A stretch of DNA of 64,000 nucleotides from Pseudomonas lundensis (GTDB taxonomy: Bacteria > Pseudomonadota > Gammaproteobacteria > Pseudomonadales > Pseudomonadaceae), in the NCBI RefSeq assembly GCF_001042985.1, contig NZ_JYKY01000010.1:62001-126000 (forward strand). Direction: 5' to 3'. The notes beneath the pieces are model-generated. The model saw only the letters and a program-made list of their open reading frames with translations. It did not search any database and had not been told where the DNA came from. Of this stretch, positions 38,448 through 46,870 are shown in pieces. A program made the position numbers and the translations under genes. Each line of letters begins with the position of its first letter. The stretch's first letter is position 1.

Positions 38448-38574
38448 GATCGACTCCTTTCGAACAGGGCAAAGTACCTACCATAGCCCAGCGTAGACGC
38501 CTCAAGCTGCCATTGGTCGTTTCGAAAAGATGCCGTGTTTAATGTACTGACCTCTCCTGCACAGGAACACACCC

Positions 38575-39762
38575 TCAGCGCCGTGCGCCTAACGGCAGGT
38601 GGAAAGCAAAGACGGTGCCGTGTTCTTCACAGGAGGACACTTCAATATGGCCGCCGTGCGATTGAGCGATCTGGCTGGCGATGTACAGTCCCAATCCCAG
38701 CCCGGCTTGTGGCGTGTCATTGGCGGGGCGTGAGTAGGGCTGAAACAGCTGTGCCTGGACGTGGGGCGGAATCGGGTTGCCCTGGTTGGTTACTTTCAGA
38801 GTGAAGAGGTCATCGTTCACTTGGGCCTGCACTTCGACCACCCCGTGGGTTGCGCCATGGTTGATGGCATTGGCCAGCAAGTTGGACAGCAATTGCGCCA
38901 ATCGACCGCTGTCACAATGCAGCCCATCAATGGGGCCGATGTCTGCCTCAATCTGGCGCTGCGGGTGAACACTTTGGACTTCCGAGATGACATGGGTAAA
39001 AACGTCATTGAGGTCGGCAGAGTCATGCAGTGTCAATGGAATACCGGCCCCCAGGCGCCCTCGGGCAAAGTCCAGTACATCTTCAACCAGCCGTGCGGCA
39101 CGTCGGCCGCTGGTCAGAATGTGCTGCACCAGATGATCGGATGCCGGGTTAGGGTGTTTGCGTAGCAGTCGTTCGGCGGCGGTGGTAATGGCGAACAGCG
39201 GGTTACGCAAGTCATGGCCCAGCACGGCAATAAACTGCTCGCGCAACTCGGCGGTTTCACGTTCCAGAAGTAGCGCGGTTTCGGTGCGTTGCTGGTGTTC
39301 TTCGGCGTCCATTTGCAACGAGATCAGTCGAGCGAACGACTCCAGCGTGGTCTGGATGGTGCTGCTTTTGAGTGTCGCGGGTTCAGGGTCCAGCGCGCAG
39401 ATGGTGCCGAAAAATCTGCCGTCGGTACGGAATACCGGCACCGTGATGTAGCTTTCGAAACGGTACAACTTAGGGGTGTGATGGTTCTGGTAGTGCGGGT
39501 CTGTACTGACGTTATCGATAATGATCGGCTGATGCGACCCCATGCTTTCAAAACACAAGGTGGTGGCCAAATCCAGTTCGCCGCCGGGTTTTAACCCGAA
39601 CCCGAGTTTGTCGAGCACGGCACACGCCGTCCAGCTGGTGGCGGTCACGCGGGCGATGGCCGCGAATCGCATGCCGGTCATTTCACTGATGACTTGCAAC
39701 ATGGCCGGCACTGCACTGATGCGATTGATCGTTGCGATGTCAGTTTCTACGCCTTGCACCAT
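38575..39762 (-). CDS. GAF-domain sensor histidine kinase
   Basis: 395 residues, no membrane helices. GAF domain at about residues 15-155 (MTGMRFAAIARVT, YRFESYITVPVFRTDGRFFGTICALDP in parts), then a HisKA helix with the phosphorylated His in FIAVLGHDLRNPLFAI, and a HATPase domain with NLLANAINHGATHG, KVTNQGNPIP and GLGLGLYIASQIAQSHGG. No PHY domain and no receiver domain. The GAF lacks an obvious chromophore Cys, so the ligand is unknown. No response regulator adjoins it: an orphan kinase. Confidence 0.88.
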   Translation of the reverse strand: MVQGVETDIATINRISAVPAMLQVISEMTGMRFAAIARVTATSWTACAVLDKLGFGLKPGGELDLATTLCFESMGSHQPIIIDNVSTDPHYQNHHTPKLYRFESYITVPVFRTDGRFFGTICALDPEPATLKSSTIQTTLESFARLISLQMDAEEHQQRTETALLLERETAELREQFIAVLGHDLRNPLFAITTAAERLLRKHPNPASDHLVQHILTSGRRAARLVEDVLDFARGRLGAGIPLTLHDSADLNDVFTHVISEVQSVHPQRQIEADIGPIDGLHCDSGRLAQLLSNLLANAINHGATHGVVEVQAQVNDDLFTLKVTNQGNPIPPHVQAQLFQPYSRPANDTPQAGLGLGLYIASQIAQSHGGHIEVSSCEEHGTVFAFHLPLGARR

Positions 39763-39861
39763 GGATCGGGGTCTCGGTTGAACGGGGTAGGGGCAATTTT
39801 AGCGAGAACTCGCTTATGCGCTACAACTGAGGCGATATTTTATAAAAAGAGTGGACGCCGA

Positions 39862-39898
39862 CATAAAAAAACCGCGCCACTCTAGAAGAGGGCGCGGT
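39862..39898 (-). terminator. Terminator after the PepSY gene
   Basis: On the minus strand, ACCGCGCC...GGCGCGGT with an inner CTCT/AGAG pairing, then six or more T. It reads also as a weak terminator on the plus strand. Confidence 0.75.
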
Positions 39899-39917
39899 TA
39901 TTTATTAAACGCTTAAC

Positions 39918-40223
39918 TCAGGTGTCTTGTTTATTCTTCAATACGTCGCCCGTTTTGGCGTCCAGTTCAACATCCCACTTAAGGCCCTGGGCGTCACGCA
40001 TTTCAACTTCATACACCAACTTGCCGTATGAGTCATCAAGTTCGGTATCCAGAATAGTGGCCCCCTTATGTTGGGCCAGCGCCTTTGCATTCAGCGTTTC
40101 AAAAGAGGTGATTTCACCCTTCTTGAGCAATTCGGGAATGTGGTCCGGACGAACATCGGCTTGAGCCAGACCGGCAGTCAGTGTCAGGGCAGCAGTGGCA
40201 AACAATACGCTAAGTGCTTTCAT
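39918..40223 (-). CDS. Secreted PepSY domain protein
   Basis: 101 residues. A signal peptide MKALSVLFATAALTLTAGLAQA precedes a single PepSY domain (about residues 25-98) ending YGKLVYEVEMRDAQGLKWDVELDAKTGDVLKNKQ (characteristic parts: KLVYEVEMRD, WDVELDAKTGDVL). Small periplasmic PepSY proteins often sit next to two-component systems or act as protease inhibitors; here the nearest is the orphan kinase across a terminator, which may be chance. AGAGGA precedes the ATG at 40223. Confidence 0.85.
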   Translation of the reverse strand: MKALSVLFATAALTLTAGLAQADVRPDHIPELLKKGEITSFETLNAKALAQHKGATILDTELDDSYGKLVYEVEMRDAQGLKWDVELDAKTGDVLKNKQDT

Positions 40224-40327
40224 GTTTAATTCCTCTTGGGTGAGCTGTTTAAGTGGGGCCAGATTAAACATCGCAACTTAACTCACCCTTAATTTCTGCC
40301 CTGAAACTGAAGAAAGCCTCAAATCGA

Positions 40328-41455
40328 TCAGTAACCGTTCTTTTCGAGCAATTGGTTAACCGTTAACGGCGCCGGGCGTTGATAGAACTTCAGCAGCTCG
40401 GAGGCGCGGTTGGTAAAGATGCCGTCTACGCCAGATTGCATGACATGCTTGAAGTCCGCCGGTTCATCAATGGTGTACACGTGTACCAGCATGCCCTTGT
40501 CGTGGGTCGCTGTGTTCATCCAGGGCTGGACCAGGTCGAAGTAGCTCTGATCGCCACCGGCCGCCAGCGCAGCCGAAGGCCCCGTACCGATGGCCCCGTG
40601 GGCTTTGGCAAAGTCCAGCCAGCGTAGGAACTCGGCTTTATCCTTGGGTTGCTGTTTGGCGTAATAGGCGGCTTTATCTTTCTCGCCAGAGTCGGCAAAA
40701 CTCACGTCGGAGTTGGGCGCCATGCCACCTTCACCGACCCATAACAGCAAGATTTTAGGGGTGTCGGGCATTTCTTTTTGCAGCAGTTCAAGGCTGCTTT
40801 TCTCAAAGGTTTGCAGGATGACGCGGCCTTTGCCCTGACCCACGCCTGGTTCGCCGCTGACCGTGGTGACAGGTTGCAGCCAGCCGCGCTTGCTCAGCGC
40901 GTTTTTAAGGTCATGTTCAAGGCCCGGGAACTGCTTGGGCTCCTTGGTCTCGATGTACAAACCGGGTGTGTGCTGAGGGCTGGCCTCGGCGATGTCGATG
41001 ATTTCATCCAGGGTCAGGATTTGCAGACCCTTATAAGACGGGCGAGCGCGCTCAGGGTAGGCCGCGTTGAACCAGCTGCCCGCATCCAGGGTTTTCAGCT
41101 CGGCCATGGTGAAGGCGTTGGCCGGGCTGTCTTTGCGCTCCGGGAATTTTGTCGCGACGTCGGTGGTGCGCAACAGGCTGTTGTCATGCAAGGCAAACAA
41201 CACACCGTCTTTACTGCGCTGCAGATCCATTTCCAGGTAATCGGCACCCAGGTCGCGGGCAACGGTGTACGCCGCTGCCGTGGATTCAGGGGCGTCGAAT
41301 GATGCGCCGCGATGGGCGATAACGGCCGGCCGCGGGATGCCCTGAGCCTTGGCCAGTTCCGCTTGAGCCGTGTCAGACGGGCGGGCGGCGTGTGCGCCGC
41401 TCATGCCCAGCAACAGGCTGAGGAGCAGGGCGCTTTTGCCAAAAATATCCGGCAT
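40328..41455 (-). CDS. glpQ: Periplasmic glycerophosphodiester phosphodiesterase
   Basis: 375 residues. Signal peptide about 1-23 (LLLSLLLGMSGAHA). The GDPD motif is complete: VIAHRGASFDAPESTAAAY and GADYLEMDLQRSKDGVLFALHD, with catalytic His residues and metal Glu/Asp. TKEPKQFPG and the C-terminal VHVYTIDEPADFKHVMQSGVDGIFTN also match GlpQ. It hydrolyses glycerophosphodiesters in the periplasm to sn-glycerol 3-phosphate and alcohol. AAAGGAA precedes the start. Confidence 0.93.
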   Translation of the reverse strand: MPDIFGKSALLLSLLLGMSGAHAARPSDTAQAELAKAQGIPRPAVIAHRGASFDAPESTAAAYTVARDLGADYLEMDLQRSKDGVLFALHDNSLLRTTDVATKFPERKDSPANAFTMAELKTLDAGSWFNAAYPERARPSYKGLQILTLDEIIDIAEASPQHTPGLYIETKEPKQFPGLEHDLKNALSKRGWLQPVTTVSGEPGVGQGKGRVILQTFEKSSLELLQKEMPDTPKILLLWVGEGGMAPNSDVSFADSGEKDKAAYYAKQQPKDKAEFLRWLDFAKAHGAIGTGPSAALAAGGDQSYFDLVQPWMNTATHDKGMLVHVYTIDEPADFKHVMQSGVDGIFTNRASELLKFYQRPAPLTVNQLLEKNGY

Positions 41456-41688
41456 GGGGTGAGTTCCTTTCGATCGGTAAAATTAAGGGCGTCTTTTTAA
41501 CAACTGACAGCCTCGGGGGCTATCGAGAACCCGACATAAATGTGCGTGAGGGGCAATTTGCTGCGCTTTTAAGGTGTGATCTGCAGTATTCTGGCGCGCA
41601 ACAGCGTCCCCGGCAGAGGGAACACACCTTCATCCTTGCGTGTAAACCATCGTCCTAGAGCCTTTAGCGCTCATTAGTGAGGTTTACC

Positions 41689-42015
41689 ATGCGCATCACG
41701 TCTGAACTGATCTGCCAGGCCGCCGATCAACTTAACGGCTTCGTTGGTTTCAATCGTAAGACAGGCCAGCACATTGTCCGTTTTAGTGAAGATTCCTTCG
41801 GGATGGACGTCGCCGACGACAACATCACCCCCACCAGCGAATTTGTCTGGCAAGCCGGGGATGCCGACACCATGACCCTCAAGCGTGAGCTGGTTCAGTT
41901 GCTGCTGGATCAAAACATCGATGATCGGCTCAACATCACCGAGCCGTTGCGTGTGTATATGCGCAGGCAAGATATTCCTGAGATCAGTGCCGTACGACGT
42001 TGCGTTACCCCCTAG
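41689..42015 (+). CDS. Conserved small Pseudomonas protein, unknown function
   Basis: 108 residues, acidic and soluble: RITSELICQAADQLNGFVGF, IVRFSEDSFGMDVADDNITP, EPLRVYMRRQDIPEI. I recall related proteins in Pseudomonas only, without function. The ATG at 41689 follows GTGAGG; a GTG at 41677 in the same frame is less likely. Its stop overlaps that of the convergent cyclase gene within CCTAGG. Confidence 0.72.
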   Translation: MRITSELICQAADQLNGFVGFNRKTGQHIVRFSEDSFGMDVADDNITPTSEFVWQAGDADTMTLKRELVQLLLDQNIDDRLNITEPLRVYMRRQDIPEISAVRRCVTP

Positions 42016-43073
42016 GCGGGGTCCGGAAACACCTCGGCCGCAGCCACGCTGATTTTGTTGCGGCCGGTGTTTTTGGCGATATACAGCGCTTTGTCGGCTT
42101 CGTTGAGCCACAGGGAGGCATCGTTGAAATCGGCGCGGTATGACGCCAGCCCGATGCTCAAGCTGACCCGCAACGCCGGGTCATTGTCATGCAGGTCGTT
42201 GCAGAAAACTTGGCGCAGTCGCTCCATGATGTCTTGCGCCTGCTCCAGGGTGCGGTCGGGGAGGATGACGCAAAACTCGTCCCCGCCATAACGCCCCGCC
42301 AGGTCCTCGGCCCTCAGGTTGTCCTTGAGTTGTTTGCTGAATTGGCGCAACACGCTGTCGCCGACGATATGTCCGTACGTGTCATTGATGCGCTTGAAAT
42401 GGTCGATATCAATCAAGGCCAGCGTCGCGCGTGAGTTATTTTTCCGGCACTGCTCAAAGCTGAGCTGTAAGAGGTCTTTCCACGAACCGTGGTTTAACAG
42501 TCCGGTCAGGCTGTCGGTACGGCTGAGGGCACTGAGGGTGCGTTTGTGTTCGGCCAGTTTGATGGCCAGCCGATAACAGACCATGCCCACCGCAAACGGG
42601 TAGAGCGTCAGCATGGGCAAGCAGGCGTAGATCTGCAGGGGCGTGATGGTCGTGCTGAAGGCCACGCCCAATAACCCCCAAGAAATCAGCACACCGGCCA
42701 GTTGGGCCACTGCGCCACGAAGCAGCATTTTTTGGCCACCCGCTGCGACGTTATTCATGATCATCATCGACAGGATGGTCACCGTGGGTAACGGATTGAA
42801 CTGCATGCTCGCGGCCCAAAACCCGCCCCACAACGAATCGATCAGCATATTGCGGCGCTCGGCCTGAAACGGATACGCCGAGCGTGTCGAGAGCCGCAGG
42901 GCCAAGTGTGGCCAGATGAACCCGTTGAATAGCAACAAACCCCATAGCCAGGCAGGCGGGTCGAGCGGATAAAGAGTGGCCATTACGCTAAAACAGCCAA
43001 TGCCTAACCCAATGATGCGTGGCACATAGATGCGTTTGGCGAATGACAGGCCTTTGCCTCTTTTATTGTCCAT
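42012..43073 (-). CDS. MASE2-GGDEF diguanylate cyclase
   Basis: 353 residues. The N-terminal MASE2 membrane sensor (about residues 1-165) has five or so helices, beginning RIYVPRIIGLGIGCFSVMATL and LWGLLLFNGFIWPHLALRL. The GGDEF domain (about 190-345) starts DSLTGLLNHGSWKD and contains LIDIDHFKRINDTYGH, the active site RYGGDEFCVILP, and an inhibitory I-site RAED five residues before it. It should make cyclic-di-GMP with product inhibition, like DgcC/AdrA. No EAL domain. Start MDNKRGKGLSF at 43073 chosen because upstream frame lacks coding character. Confidence 0.9.
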   Translation of the reverse strand: MDNKRGKGLSFAKRIYVPRIIGLGIGCFSVMATLYPLDPPAWLWGLLLFNGFIWPHLALRLSTRSAYPFQAERRNMLIDSLWGGFWAASMQFNPLPTVTILSMMIMNNVAAGGQKMLLRGAVAQLAGVLISWGLLGVAFSTTITPLQIYACLPMLTLYPFAVGMVCYRLAIKLAEHKRTLSALSRTDSLTGLLNHGSWKDLLQLSFEQCRKNNSRATLALIDIDHFKRINDTYGHIVGDSVLRQFSKQLKDNLRAEDLAGRYGGDEFCVILPDRTLEQAQDIMERLRQVFCNDLHDNDPALRVSLSIGLASYRADFNDASLWLNEADKALYIAKNTGRNKISVAAAEVFPDPA

Positions 43074-43490
43074 GGCGTGGTCTACGAAAAAGGGTGGTTC
43101 AACGGGTGCTGGATCAGGTATATGCCGCGCGGGCTTTATGCACTTCAGATCAAGATTGTTCAAGCGTAGCTGCTGAACGTTTCTCAAGGGCATCATTTCA
43201 GGGCTGGGTAGCGGAGTGCTAAGGCAGGGGTCAGAAAAACAGCGATTGACGGTCTTTCGTGCTCAACGCGCACAGGGTGAGCTTTTTCGGTTGATGGGCC
43301 TGGTGCGTTGGATAGCTTCCGTGTCTGCCCCTGTCATCAGACGAGACTGGGTATTCCCATGCCCCCTCTTTGGTGATTCACAACGTCACGCTGGAGCTGG
43401 CCTTCCCTGGCCAGTACGCGCGGTTGGATCGGATGCCTGCCCACGCCAGGCAGCATGGCTGGCGTGGCGTTGAACCTGTATCGCCCGGTG
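43074..43490. other. 417-base interval without a convincing gene
   Basis: Only short frames with poor codon use. One frame at about 43316-43470 gives an open stretch including VTLELAFPGQYARLD, faintly like an Rhs core fragment, so a decayed gene is possible. No repeat or structured RNA seen. Confidence 0.35.
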
Positions 43491-43808
43491 TTACTCGATC
43501 ATGGCGTAATCGCCGCGACCGATCGGGTTCGGGGTAGTGCCGCGAATGTTCTCGCCTCTGCCGGGAGCGAAACCCGGAAAGAACACCAGTCCTTCAGCCT
43601 CAAGGCGGTGAGCTAGGGCCAGCAGGGTGACGTCGCGAATCGGTTCGCCGGACTCAAAGCGTTTAATGGCCCCTACCGAAACACGGGACGCTTCGCTCAG
43701 TCGTTCAAAGCTCCAGCCCAGCATTTCGCGTGCCTGAGCGCAGTGCAACGGGGTGAATTGGTTGAGTACGATTTGCTCAAGCGTATTGCGCATCGCTGAG
43801 TTCGACAT
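43491..43808 (-). CDS. Small XRE-family helix-turn-helix protein
   Basis: 105 residues. A single HTH domain at about 20-75 (AQAREMLGWSFERLSEASR, SVGAIKRFESGEPIRDVTLL) followed by ALAHRLEAEGLVFFPGFAPG, the typical tail of one-domain regulators of this type, and a short extension rich in Gly and Arg. Its target is unknown and no toxin or neighbouring operon is evident. GGAGAATC precedes the start. Confidence 0.82.
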   Translation of the reverse strand: MSNSAMRNTLEQIVLNQFTPLHCAQAREMLGWSFERLSEASRVSVGAIKRFESGEPIRDVTLLALAHRLEAEGLVFFPGFAPGRGENIRGTTPNPIGRGDYAMIE

Positions 43809-44002
43809 GGGGATTCTCCGGGGCTGGGTCTATGCTTGAAAAAGTACTGTGTTTTTATACAGTTGTTTCAAGCGTGGATCAAATCCATTTTTTTGATCTG
43901 TTCCCGCCGTGAGATCCCGACCCAACCCCTTGATGTGAGCCGATGTGCCCAAGCCGTGATCTGTCGAATATTTCGATTGAATTGGCGACGTTTGCCCGGC
44001 CA

Positions 44003-44033
44003 CAAAAAAAGGCTGCCCGTGGGGGCAGCCTTT
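44003..44033 (-). terminator. Terminator after nrdB
   Basis: On the minus strand AAAGGCTGCCC-CCAC-GGGCAGCC followed by seven T. Confidence 0.85.
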
Positions 44034-44061
44034 CAAGGTCAGCGTTTAACCGCGCCGGGCA

Positions 44062-45312
44062 TCAGTCCCAGCTCAGTGCGCCGCCCGTTTGGTACTCGAT
44101 CACGCGGGTCTCGAAGAAGTTTTTCTCTTTCTTCAAGTCCATGATTTCGCTCATCCACGGGAACGGGTTGGTCGTGCCCGGATACTCTTCTTTCAAGCCG
44201 ATTTGCGACAGGCGGCGGTTGGCGATGAACTTGAGGTAGTCCTCCATCATCGCTGCGTTCATGCCCAACACACCGCGCGGCATGGTGTCACGGGCGTATT
44301 CGATTTCCAGCTGCGTGCCTTGCAGGATCATCTGCGAGGCTTCTTCCTTCATCTCGGCATCCCACAGGTGCGGGTTTTCGATTTTGATCTGGTTGATCAC
44401 GTCGATGCCGAAGTTCAGGTGCATCGACTCGTCGCGCAGGATGTACTGGAACTGCTCGGCAACCCCGGTCATCTTGTTGCGGCGGCCCATCGACAGGATC
44501 TGGGTGAAGCCGCAGTAGAAGAAGATGCCTTCCAGCACACAGTAGTAAGCGATCAGGTTGCGCAGCAGTTCCTTGTCGGTTTCTACGGTGCCGGTTTCGA
44601 ACTTCGGATCAGAGATCGAACGGGTGTACTTCAAGCCCCACGTGGCCTTTTTGGCGACCGAAGGAATCTCGTGGTACATGTTGAAGATCTCGCCTTCATC
44701 CATGGCCAGCGATTCGATGCAGTACTGATAGGCGTGGGTGTGGATCGCCTCTTCGAACGCCTGGCGCAGGATGTACTGGCGGCATTCCGGGTTGGTGATC
44801 AAACGGTACACGGCCAGGACCAGGTTGTTGGCAACCAGCGAGTCGGCGGTGGAGAAGAAGCCCAGGTTGCGCATCACGATGCGGCGTTCGTCGTCGGTCA
44901 GGCCTTCCGGGTTTTTCCAGAGGGCGATGTCGGCGGTCATGTTGACTTCTTGCGGCATCCAGTGGTTTGCGCAGCCGTCGAGGTACTTCTGCCAGGCCCA
45001 GTCGTACTTGAACGGCACGAGCTGGTTAAGGTCGGCGCGGCAGTTGATCATCATCTTTTCATCAACGGCTACACGAGCGCTGGCGCCTTCGAGCTCGGCC
45101 AGGCCTTCAGCGATATCAAGGTTGTCCAGTGCGGCCTTGGCACGCTTGATGGCCTCGGAGTCACTGGCCGTGACAGCGCGAGCCTCAAGTGCCGCAACGC
45201 CGCCAGCGGTGTCCAGGCGGTCCATGTTGGCTTCGGTTGCGTGACCGGCATTGGCGCCTTTGACGGCGACTTCGCCTTCATCTTCTTTATCGAATTCGTC
45301 CCAGCTCAGCAT
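44062..45312 (-). CDS. nrdB: Ribonucleotide reductase class Ia, beta subunit
   Basis: 416 residues, the radical-carrying subunit that with NrdA reduces ribonucleoside diphosphates. Iron ligands are visible in [30 protein letters not shown] and [12 protein letters not shown]; the radical Tyr is four residues after the His in IHTHAY. An N-terminal extension of about 80 residues rich in Ala and acidic residues precedes the core, usual for Pseudomonas NrdB. nrdA is not adjacent: upstream is a 503-base gap. A possible promoter lies about 220 bases upstream. Confidence 0.95.
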   Translation of the reverse strand: MLSWDEFDKEDEGEVAVKGANAGHATEANMDRLDTAGGVAALEARAVTASDSEAIKRAKAALDNLDIAEGLAELEGASARVAVDEKMMINCRADLNQLVPFKYDWAWQKYLDGCANHWMPQEVNMTADIALWKNPEGLTDDERRIVMRNLGFFSTADSLVANNLVLAVYRLITNPECRQYILRQAFEEAIHTHAYQYCIESLAMDEGEIFNMYHEIPSVAKKATWGLKYTRSISDPKFETGTVETDKELLRNLIAYYCVLEGIFFYCGFTQILSMGRRNKMTGVAEQFQYILRDESMHLNFGIDVINQIKIENPHLWDAEMKEEASQMILQGTQLEIEYARDTMPRGVLGMNAAMMEDYLKFIANRRLSQIGLKEEYPGTTNPFPWMSEIMDLKKEKNFFETRVIEYQTGGALSWD

Positions 45313-45815
45313 GACGTGTCGTCTCCTGCGTGAGGGCCTGACGCCCGTGTGATAACGCTTAATGGTTGAGTTGTCACACGGCCATTGGCCGCTTGGATCT
45401 AAGAAATGTTGCTTGCAGCAGCGGTAAGCGCACGCAAAAACATGAATGTATTCGTAGGGTTGGCCCGCTGTCGCTGAGGGGATGCAGTGGTTTGTGCATC
45501 GCAGCCTGGCCTTGGGCCGGAGCAGCGTGGGTTTATAACCCGGGAAGGGGATATATCAAGCCCTTTTGACGGCGGGAGTATACGGGTTTTGTACAGGGTA
45601 TTTCAGCCAGTTTTTTTCCGCGGATGCGACGAAATGCCCTGATTTTAGGGTGGACTTGGGCGAGGCCGCGGCTGGGCGAGGGTTTGCCGCAGGCAGATTA
45701 TTTTTGCGTGGGTCTTGCCGGGGTGTGTGCAGGGCGAGGTGAGGCCGGGAGGGGGGGGGTTGCCGTTCGGGGGGACTAAGCCCGGTCGAAACCGGGCGTT
45801 AAGTCACTCGCGGTG
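45313..45815. other. Long nrdB upstream region
   Basis: 503 bases without a gene. Contains the candidate nrdB promoter at 45532-45559 and a run of nine G at 45751-45759 followed by another G6 run, unusual for coding DNA but possible phase or slippage site. GC-rich; no convincing NrdR box was found. Confidence 0.4.
45532..45559 (-). promoter_or_regulatory. Candidate sigma-70 promoter for nrdB
   Basis: On the minus strand TTGATA, 16 bases, TATAAA. It would give a leader of about 210 bases. The ATATAT next to the -35 box recalls part of an NrdR box but falls short of consensus. Confidence 0.4.
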
Positions 45816-46073
45816 TCAGCTCAAGCGATGACCCTGGGTGCGGTCATAGCCATCTTCGGCGAAAGAGGCCGAGCGGGTGTTGTCGTAACCGTCTTCGGCA
45901 AAGGAGGCCGAGCGGGTGTTGTCGTAACCATCTTCGGCAAAAGAGGCCGAACGGGTGTTGTCATAACCGTCTTCAGCATAAGTGGCTGAATGAGTGCGGG
46001 TGTAACCGTCTGCTGCAAAGGCAGCACTTGCCAGTACCGATAGACTAAAAGCCAATATCAGCGAGCGTTTCAT
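45816..46073 (-). CDS. Secreted protein of five 13-residue tandem repeats
   Basis: 85 residues. A signal peptide MKRSLILAFSLSVLASAAF leads into a mature chain that is nothing but five copies of AEDGYDNTRSASF-like units: AADGYTRTHSATY, three AEDGYDNTRSASF, then AEDGYDRTQGHRLS. The units are acidic and aromatic, with a Gly-Tyr-Asp/Thr core. The encoding 39-base repeats differ from each other at synonymous positions, so the protein repeat is selected. I do not recognise the family. Start at 46073 gives an ideal signal peptide. Downstream lies the nrdB upstream region. Confidence 0.8.
   Translation of the reverse strand: MKRSLILAFSLSVLASAAFAADGYTRTHSATYAEDGYDNTRSASFAEDGYDNTRSASFAEDGYDNTRSASFAEDGYDRTQGHRLS
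45822..46016 (-). repeat. 39-base tandem repeats encoding the 13-residue units
   Basis: Five in-frame units of 39 bases; the three central ones (45861-45977) encode identical peptides but differ at several synonymous third positions. No spacers, so not a CRISPR array. Confidence 0.9.
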
Positions 46074-46188
46074 GTACGAGTGTCCTGAGTGGTGACTGGC
46101 GGGCATTAACGCAACACGTATATAACCTTGTGTGCCGTTAAAGTTGCGCCCTGAATAAATAAGTAGGGGTTTAACTTAAAACAGTAAG

Positions 46189-46452
46189 TTAGCCGTTAGA
46201 GCAGCCATTACCCATGACGCGGTACTCCAGGGTGTGCTGCATACCGTGGGAGTCTTCGTACACCATTTGTGCGGGCACTACTTCGCACACGTTAGGCACT
46301 TCAGTCATGGAAATAACTTTGGCAATGTCCAGTTCGGAAGAGTAGGAGTAGTGTTCAACGGCAGGTTGCTGGCTGGAAACCGGGGTGTTTGATTCATCCG
46401 CCATGGCGGTTAAACACACACTGCTGAGGGCCAGAACTAACAACGCTTTCAT
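46189..46452 (-). CDS. DUF2790 family small secreted protein
   Basis: 87 residues. Signal peptide MKALLVLALSSVCLTAMA, then the DUF2790 core LDIAKVISMTEVPNVCEVVPAQMVYEDSHGMQHTLEYRVMGNGC (key parts: LDIAKVIS, CEVVPAQMVYEDS, LEYRVMGNGC) with two Cys that may form a disulphide. Function unknown; restricted to pseudomonads. Close to the repeat protein and in the same direction, but 115 bases apart. Confidence 0.82.
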   Translation of the reverse strand: MKALLVLALSSVCLTAMADESNTPVSSQQPAVEHYSYSSELDIAKVISMTEVPNVCEVVPAQMVYEDSHGMQHTLEYRVMGNGCSNG

Positions 46453-46870
46453 TTCAGGGTTACCTGTTTTTGGTCGAGTGGGGTCACGTAGCCCTTATGA
46501 GGCCACGTGTGAAACTTGATGAGTTAAGTGCGACTGAACGTGCCTTCGTGGGGGCTGTAACTTGCGTTAATCGCGGTGCCTTGGTTGGCGAGAGGAATTT
46601 TATGCCTGCGCCGGGCCTGCATATAGAGGGCGTTTTGATAAAGACTGTTGACAGATTCTGCAACAATCGCCGAAAACAGCAGGGCAAGGCAGTCTGGCGG
46701 CGCGGCTTTTGACGGGGAGGTGCGCTGTAAGTGGCGAGCTTGAGCCTTCTTGATAAATATGACGTTTTTTAAGCAGGTTTCTTACTACCAACGTCGAATG
46801 GAACTCACGCGGTGGCCCGGCTACAACAGGGTCATAAAACAACAACTACAAAAAAATTGAGGTGTGGAAC
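46453..46870. promoter_or_regulatory. Divergent interval upstream of acsA
   Basis: 418 bases without a gene, holding the acsA promoter region and leader. The only clear element is the CA motif at 46838-46845. No convincing CRP- or sigma-54-type site was identified. Confidence 0.4.
46838..46845 (+). promoter_or_regulatory. Crc/Hfq CA motif before acsA
   Basis: AACAACAA, an exact AAnAAnAA, about 15 bases before the TGAGG ribosome-binding site of acsA. Acetyl-CoA synthetase is a typical catabolite-repressed gene. Confidence 0.6.

Noticed and set aside
43316..43470. Rhs core remnant (frame with FPGQYARLD)
   Set aside because: Too short and only a few residues resemble Rhs; the order of motifs does not fit the Rhs core.
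45532..45559. NrdR box at the nrdB promoter
   Set aside because: Only the ATATAT centre fits; the flanking bases do not match the NrdR consensus and no second box at the usual spacing was seen.
45822..46016. CRISPR-like array
   Set aside because: The 39-base units are directly contiguous without spacers and keep one coding frame with a signal peptide upstream.
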